Origin: Asparagopsis taxiformis
Lineage: Eukaryota > Rhodophyta > Florideophyceae > Bonnemaisoniales > Bonnemaisoniaceae
Direction of reading: 5' to 3'
DNA: 64,000 nt
Assembly (NCBI GenBank): GCA_030407315.1
Contig: JALQPE010002877.1
Span: 1 to 64,000, forward strand
Numbering within the stretch: position 1 is the stretch's first letter; the number at the start of each line of letters is the position of its first letter. Shown here piece after piece: positions 59,897-64,000 of this stretch. Below the pieces are notes generated by a model. The model did not search any database, had not been told where the DNA came from, and was given only the letters and a program-made list of their open reading frames with translations. The translations under genes and the position numbers were made by a program.

Positions 59897-60634
59897 CTAT
59901 TCAACTGTAATATACTCTTCGCTACTACTTTCCTCTTCCTTATCACTATCCGACACGTAGTCGTGATCGAAATCGTAGGGCTCCGGCAGAGCATTGGGGT
60001 CGTCACCCAGCCCTGGCGCATAAACTAGGTCGTTGACGAGCTCGGAGGAGACACGCGCAGCCATTGTGTGGACTCGAATATGGTGACCATACGGCATTCC
60101 AGTGTTGGAAAGCCTGGTCTTCACGAAATCGTGGTCCTGCCATCCTGGACCTGCATGTTCCAAGTCTCCACGAGAGACAAAAACAGAGAAGGGAGGTATC
60201 CAGACCAACTTGGGAACGAGGTGGGGCCAGACGTCCAGGAAGGCCTTGCGTGGGGAGTTGAGGAAGGTATGGCTGCGAGGTCGTACCAGAATCGGGGAAC
60301 CCACTGCACCAGTTGCAATGAATGCATAGTCAGGATCTGGTGCAGGTTTACCGTAGTATCGGTTGGGTTCCCCTGGCGGTGGACCGGGGTATGTGAAGTC
60401 CAGATGAGGTATCTGACGATCACAGCCCGACCCTGTGAGCAGCATCCGAAGACCTGTTCTACCGAACCTGAGCTTGGAGCCTTCCTTGAATCCCTTCAAT
60501 GACGAAACGGAATCTTCTAAGTGGAGCTTTTCTGCTATAATAGCGAGCAGAACATCCACAGAAACCTTATCGTGAGCGATTGGACCAGACGCAAGCGTGT
60601 CCAGGTCTTCGACAACGGCCTTGCAGGGGGTCAT
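59897..60634 (-). CDS. 2OG/Fe(II) dioxygenase-like domain (C-terminal part of the ParB gene upstream)
   Basis: This 245-residue ORF matches the C-terminal domains of the genes at 6147-9407 and 10984-14631: GLRMLLTGSG, then H77-x-D79 (PHLDF), then WIPPFSVFVSRGDLEHAG with H160 as distal ligand. It starts at an ATG that overlaps the stop of 60631-63501 (ATGA) in the -1 frame. The paralogues carry the ParB and dioxygenase parts in one frame, so this is most likely the tail of one gene. A GGGGG run (60646-60650 region) lies where the shift must occur. The C-terminus is acidic. Confidence 0.75.
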   Translation of the reverse strand: MTPCKAVVEDLDTLASGPIAHDKVSVDVLLAIIAEKLHLEDSVSSLKGFKEGSKLRFGRTGLRMLLTGSGCDRQIPHLDFTYPGPPPGEPNRYYGKPAPDPDYAFIATGAVGSPILVRPRSHTFLNSPRKAFLDVWPHLVPKLVWIPPFSVFVSRGDLEHAGPGWQDHDFVKTRLSNTGMPYGHHIRVHTMAARVSSELVNDLVYAPGLGDDPNALPEPYDFDHDYVSDSDKEEESSSEEYITVE

Positions 60635-63501
60635 GTACCGCTGCCGAGACGGCCCCCTTCTGCATCCTTACCTCGAGAACCGGAATTCAGAATCGAAATC
60701 CACGCACCTTCCTCGTCTTCCGAGAACTTCTTCGCAAAGGCTGCCAGAAGGTCGTGGATACTAGACCGCACTTCCTTAGCTCCTAGTATGTTCTCCAGGA
60801 CAACATATCCATCAGAATCAATACTAGCCCTTGCCCGCTCGAAATACACAGCCCTCTCGATGGACGAAGAACCAGCCATGGAGTCAATATCCTCCCTCAG
60901 TTCCTCCACCTCCCCTTCCGTCAAGTAGAACCCAGAGCGGTGTTCAGGATGAAGTAGGCTCGAAACTGAACGGACGAACGATTCAGCTTCGGCCACGGAA
61001 GTATTCTCGAGGAGGTGGGGAGGTGGACTCGGCTGTTCGTCCTCGTACCGGTGGACCAGAAACCCCTTCGAAGTCACCTTCGATTTCGTGGGGGTTTCTT
61101 CCTCCTCCTCACTCTCACCTTCATTGTCACGCTCCTTCTCACCCGAAGGCGGGGGTTGACCAGGAAGCGGAAGGGAGGGAGGAGGGGAAGAAGTGCTGCC
61201 AAGAGCGATGAGCTGCTCTGCAACGGCAGCACTTCTGGTCTTCGACCGAGTAACCCGGGCCGGAAGCGGACTAAAGGTATCGTCCCTTTTCCTCTTTTCC
61301 CCTCGGCGGGTACTCTTGGAGGGCTTCTTGACCTTGCCCAGAGATATGGGAGTCTTCTCTCCTACGGTGCTCCTCTTGTCCTTGACACCCGCTTCACCCT
61401 TGTCCTGTTCCACCGACTCGGTCGTTGAGCCTCCTTTGCGAAAAGGATTGAACTCATCCCCATCCCACGCTTCTTGTAACGTGACCCCTGCAGGAGGGGT
61501 CCAAGAAGGGGGGTCATTGGGTTGACGACCATCATAGCACCGACGGGAGCAGACGAAGACCATGTCTCGCTCACCTTGATTCAGGTACTTGATGGGGATG
61601 AGATGGTGGACGCGGGGATAGTCGCACAAGTTGTGCACAGGCTTAGAGTTGCACGCTGTGCATTTGTGCACAGCGGCAGAGCCGGGAAAGCGACAGTGCG
61701 GTCCAAGAGAGCAAGGGAAGGGGCGTGGAGTAGTTTCGTCGGCCGGAATGCGAATGGCACGCGAAACGGGATACTCCGCACCACCCCCCAGCGGTTCAGA
61801 GACTTCCGCAGTTTCGGGGTTCTGCTGTTCCCCCATAGGAGTGGGGGGAACTGGAGCAGGGGAGGGTGGTGACACAGCCATAGGAGACTTGGGGGGAGAA
61901 GATGGAGCCCGGGCAGCGGAGGGTGTTGAGACAGCCATGGGAGACTGAGCAGGAGAGGGATGAGGAGAAGGGGTGGTGGGATTGGCAGGAGAGGGGGAGG
62001 GATGAGGAGAAGGGGTGGTGGGATTGGCAGGAGGGGTGGTGGGTTTGGCAGGAGGGGTGGTGGGATTGCTTGAGGACCCGGGAGCATTCTGCTGCGTTTG
62101 TTCAGGTGGAACAGCAGCAGAAATGTCCAAGGGACCAGTTTCATCCTCTGGGAGGGGTTCAGAGGGAAGGGGGACAGGGAGAGGCTCGATGATAGTTTCT
62201 CCGAACTGTGTCGGAGAACGATCCTTGCCAGGCACTTGCGATGGTGATCCTCGCGGAGGGACAGGTGCAGGAGGAGCACTCGTTGAAGCCCTCGCACCCT
62301 CCTCCATTACCACGTCATTGGCGGGAGTGGTATTCGCAGCAGAGTCCAACGGCTCAGTACGAGGAGGAGTCTGTTGCTTCGGTGCAACATTGAAACGATG
62401 CTGGATGACCGAACGGAAATCTTCGATACGAAGATCTTGGTTCTCCGTTCTCTTCGGCACCGGCTCCTCCTCGTACTGAACCATACGCTTGAACACGGAT
62501 TTCCAGGTCGGGATCATTTCCTTTCCATCCGGTTCAAGGTCTTCCAGGTCTGCCAATTGCTCCGTACTGAGGTCAACCATGGGTGCTAGTTCACGGATGA
62601 CCTCGTAGAAATCTCTAACGTAATTGAGATATGTACGGAGCTGGAGACCTGGGATACGTCCAAACGAATGCATCAGCAGCACAGACCGGTAGTGAAGGCA
62701 TTTGACCATCAATTCACTAGCACGGTCTTCAGCCTTCGTGAATGCTGTGTCTTTTAGGACCAGAAGGCTGATGCCGACCTCGTTCTCCTTCCTCCCGGAA
62801 GCCATCTTGTAGGCTGCGTACGTGCGAGGCGAACGTCGCATATTCATAGCTACATTGACGATGGACGTCACGGTACTCTTCCGGAGGATGCCAGAAAAAT
62901 GACGTTGGAAGAACCAATTAGACAGCTGCGAAGCCGTCATGTTGGCCAGATTCCTATCCCCAGGTTGAGCGTACTTGAGGTTGCAATTGTATATGCTAAT
63001 GATAGCATGTATACGATCCCGGATGGTGGTTGGCAAAACAGTGTGAACAAGCTCATTCAACCGCTGACTGAGGTAAAGGACATCCTCCATAGTCATTGGC
63101 GCACCATCCGGCCTCAAGGCTTCCTGGACAGGAACGTTGTCCACAACGGAAGCTAAACGCTCAACCTGTTCCTCCTTCGCCCGCACCAGAGCTCCACGAC
63201 GATGAAGACCGTCCGCTATGTAGTAGCGTGTTCCATCGGGCCCAAATGGTAGATTTACCACAGTCATGGAGCCCACAGAAGAGGTCTGAAAGCCTTCGAG
63301 AACCATCTTCTGGAACAGCACTTCAACATGAGAGACATCAACCTCGCGGGATGTTTCTTCCGTGACATGAATGTCAGCGATCGGAAGTTTCGTTTCCCTG
63401 AACAGGTAGTTCGAAAGCGAGGTGCCAGTGCGGGACATGGCAGGGATGGTGAGCTCTCGAGCTGCACTGGTGGTCGACAGAGGGATAGTACGCGGAGGCA
63501 T
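60631..63501 (-). CDS. ParB-like protein with zinc-binding domain (main part of a ParB-dioxygenase gene)
   Basis: The ATG at 63501 gives 956 residues. The ParB-like region has DVSHVEVLFQKM and the box DGLHRRGAL (97-105). A long P/T/S-rich linker of near-repeats (PTTPSPHPSPSPANPTTP) follows. Residues about 597-652 are a Cys/His-rich module (CSLGPHC, HKCTACNSKPVHNLC, FVCSRRC), probably a zinc-binding treble-clef or PHD-like finger not seen in the other copies. Then come an NLS (RRGEKRKRDD) and the start of the dioxygenase region (SDGYVVLENIL). The frame ends within that region, and 59897-60634 continues it in the -1 frame. Confidence 0.75.
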   Translation of the reverse strand: MPPRTIPLSTTSAARELTIPAMSRTGTSLSNYLFRETKLPIADIHVTEETSREVDVSHVEVLFQKMVLEGFQTSSVGSMTVVNLPFGPDGTRYYIADGLHRRGALVRAKEEQVERLASVVDNVPVQEALRPDGAPMTMEDVLYLSQRLNELVHTVLPTTIRDRIHAIISIYNCNLKYAQPGDRNLANMTASQLSNWFFQRHFSGILRKSTVTSIVNVAMNMRRSPRTYAAYKMASGRKENEVGISLLVLKDTAFTKAEDRASELMVKCLHYRSVLLMHSFGRIPGLQLRTYLNYVRDFYEVIRELAPMVDLSTEQLADLEDLEPDGKEMIPTWKSVFKRMVQYEEEPVPKRTENQDLRIEDFRSVIQHRFNVAPKQQTPPRTEPLDSAANTTPANDVVMEEGARASTSAPPAPVPPRGSPSQVPGKDRSPTQFGETIIEPLPVPLPSEPLPEDETGPLDISAAVPPEQTQQNAPGSSSNPTTPPAKPTTPPANPTTPSPHPSPSPANPTTPSPHPSPAQSPMAVSTPSAARAPSSPPKSPMAVSPPSPAPVPPTPMGEQQNPETAEVSEPLGGGAEYPVSRAIRIPADETTPRPFPCSLGPHCRFPGSAAVHKCTACNSKPVHNLCDYPRVHHLIPIKYLNQGERDMVFVCSRRCYDGRQPNDPPSWTPPAGVTLQEAWDGDEFNPFRKGGSTTESVEQDKGEAGVKDKRSTVGEKTPISLGKVKKPSKSTRRGEKRKRDDTFSPLPARVTRSKTRSAAVAEQLIALGSTSSPPPSLPLPGQPPPSGEKERDNEGESEEEEETPTKSKVTSKGFLVHRYEDEQPSPPPHLLENTSVAEAESFVRSVSSLLHPEHRSGFYLTEGEVEELREDIDSMAGSSSIERAVYFERARASIDSDGYVVLENILGAKEVRSSIHDLLAAFAKKFSEDEEGAWISILNSGSRGKDAEGGRLGSGT

Positions 63502-64000
63502 GTTGTTTTTGCCGAGTGGGTAGCGCGGAAGTGTAGTGAGAAAGAGAGGGGGATAGGAGAATAGAGATGGTTGAGGAGAGATAGACTGTCGCTTTAGAGA
63601 GACAGTGGGAGGGAGAGTGTGGTGGATAGTGCCAGAGAGATTGGCAATGAAGTGGTAGAGAGGATCCCTGAAAGGTTGGCAGAGAGAGGTAGGTAGAGGT
63701 GGAGAGATTGGTGTAGGGAGTGAAAGAGAGAAAGAGAGAGAGAGAGAGCGGAACAGTGCGTCTCGTAGGGGGAAGTCCTCGATCGGGATTGCTTTTCAGG
63801 TGCAGAAGAAGCAGAGAGAGTAGCAGATGAGTAGGAGCCGAGAAAGAAGAAGTGGATGGTCGTGTAAGGTATGCACTTGAAGGTTGTCCAAACAGGACCG
63901 TGGGACAGCGCAATATAACAACTAATGCGCATAATATCCGCCGGTTGCGTCCTAATCAATCAGAACTCATATTGAACGGTCATGGAGAGAATGGAGGATG
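63502..64000. other. Upstream region of the ParB gene, GA-rich
   Basis: The plus strand is strongly purine-rich (TC-rich on the coding strand), with a GAGAGA microsatellite near 63720-63750. Such CT-rich leaders are common in promoter and 5' UTR regions. No gene is supported. Confidence 0.5.

Noticed and set aside
59900..60650. Treating the dioxygenase ORF as an independent gene
   Set aside because: Paralogues carry it in one frame with ParB, and its ATG overlaps the upstream stop; a single gene with a -1 shift explains it better.
6147..63501. Bacterial plasmid or phage origin, suggested by ParB-like and phage-type methyltransferase domains
   Set aside because: SET domains, chromodomain retroelement, copia and CACTA/Plavaka-type transposases, and Kozak-like starts point to a eukaryotic nucleus; no Shine-Dalgarno-driven operons are seen.
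63720..63750. GA microsatellite as a functional element
   Set aside because: Simple repeat within a generally purine-rich leader; nothing distinguishes it from background.

Overview
The window looks like nuclear DNA of an intron-poor eukaryote. It carries a chromodomain Ty3/gypsy retroelement, a Ty1/copia remnant, three RNase H-fold DNA transposases of the CACTA/Plavaka type, SET-domain histone methyltransferase modules, Kozak-like starts and AATAAA signals. Bacterial or organellar operon structure is absent. A red alga or an early-diverging fungus or stramenopile would fit; I cannot settle the lineage from sequence alone. Almost nothing here looks like ordinary host genes: the window is a mosaic of mobile elements.

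Left block (1-24.8 kb): a DDE transposase (1121-4924, +); two large genes that fuse a ParB-like domain to a 2-oxoglutarate/Fe(II) dioxygenase-like domain (6147-9407 and 10984-14631, +); an oppositely oriented pair encoding ParB plus beta-class DNA methyltransferase (17323-20190, -) and a SET domain (16724-17338, -); a divergent gene with a possible Tudor-like N-terminus (20704-22065, +); and two overlapping coiled-coil-type ORFs (22523-23769, -). Between the genes lie five arrays built from 17 near-identical 39-bp palindromes alternating with a second, longer palindrome.

Middle (24.8-40 kb): a chromovirus (gag, protease, RT/RNase H, integrase plus chromodomain, minus strand) with an internal nonsense codon, a 5'-truncated copia element with its 3' LTR, an LTR/primer-binding-site/gag remnant of a second gypsy element that uses the same primer site, and several short tandem repeats and perfect palindromes.

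Right block (40-64 kb): the same toolkit again in shuffled order. It has a Plavaka-like transposase split by an in-frame TAA (40528-43569, +), three overlapping accessory ORFs (43647-45960, -), and a 4.2-kb element with about 240-bp terminal inverted repeats (46116-50359) carrying a DNA methyltransferase-SET gene. Next come a ParB gene broken by a gypsy RT fragment (50645-51898), a second transposase related to the first (54390-58436, -) flanked by foldback repeats, and a ParB/zinc-finger gene followed in the -1 frame by a dioxygenase domain (59897-63501, -).

Main proposal (inference): these are transposon-borne proteins in which a ParB-like DNA-targeting module is joined to DNA and chromatin modifying enzymes (DNA methyltransferase, SET, putative dioxygenase). 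The palindromic arrays are candidate parS-like or transposase binding sites. All seven reading-frame changes between adjoining ORFs in the window are -1, one at a canonical A_AAA_AAG slippery heptamer. That pattern could be programmed frameshifting, deletion-biased decay or homopolymer errors in the assembly.
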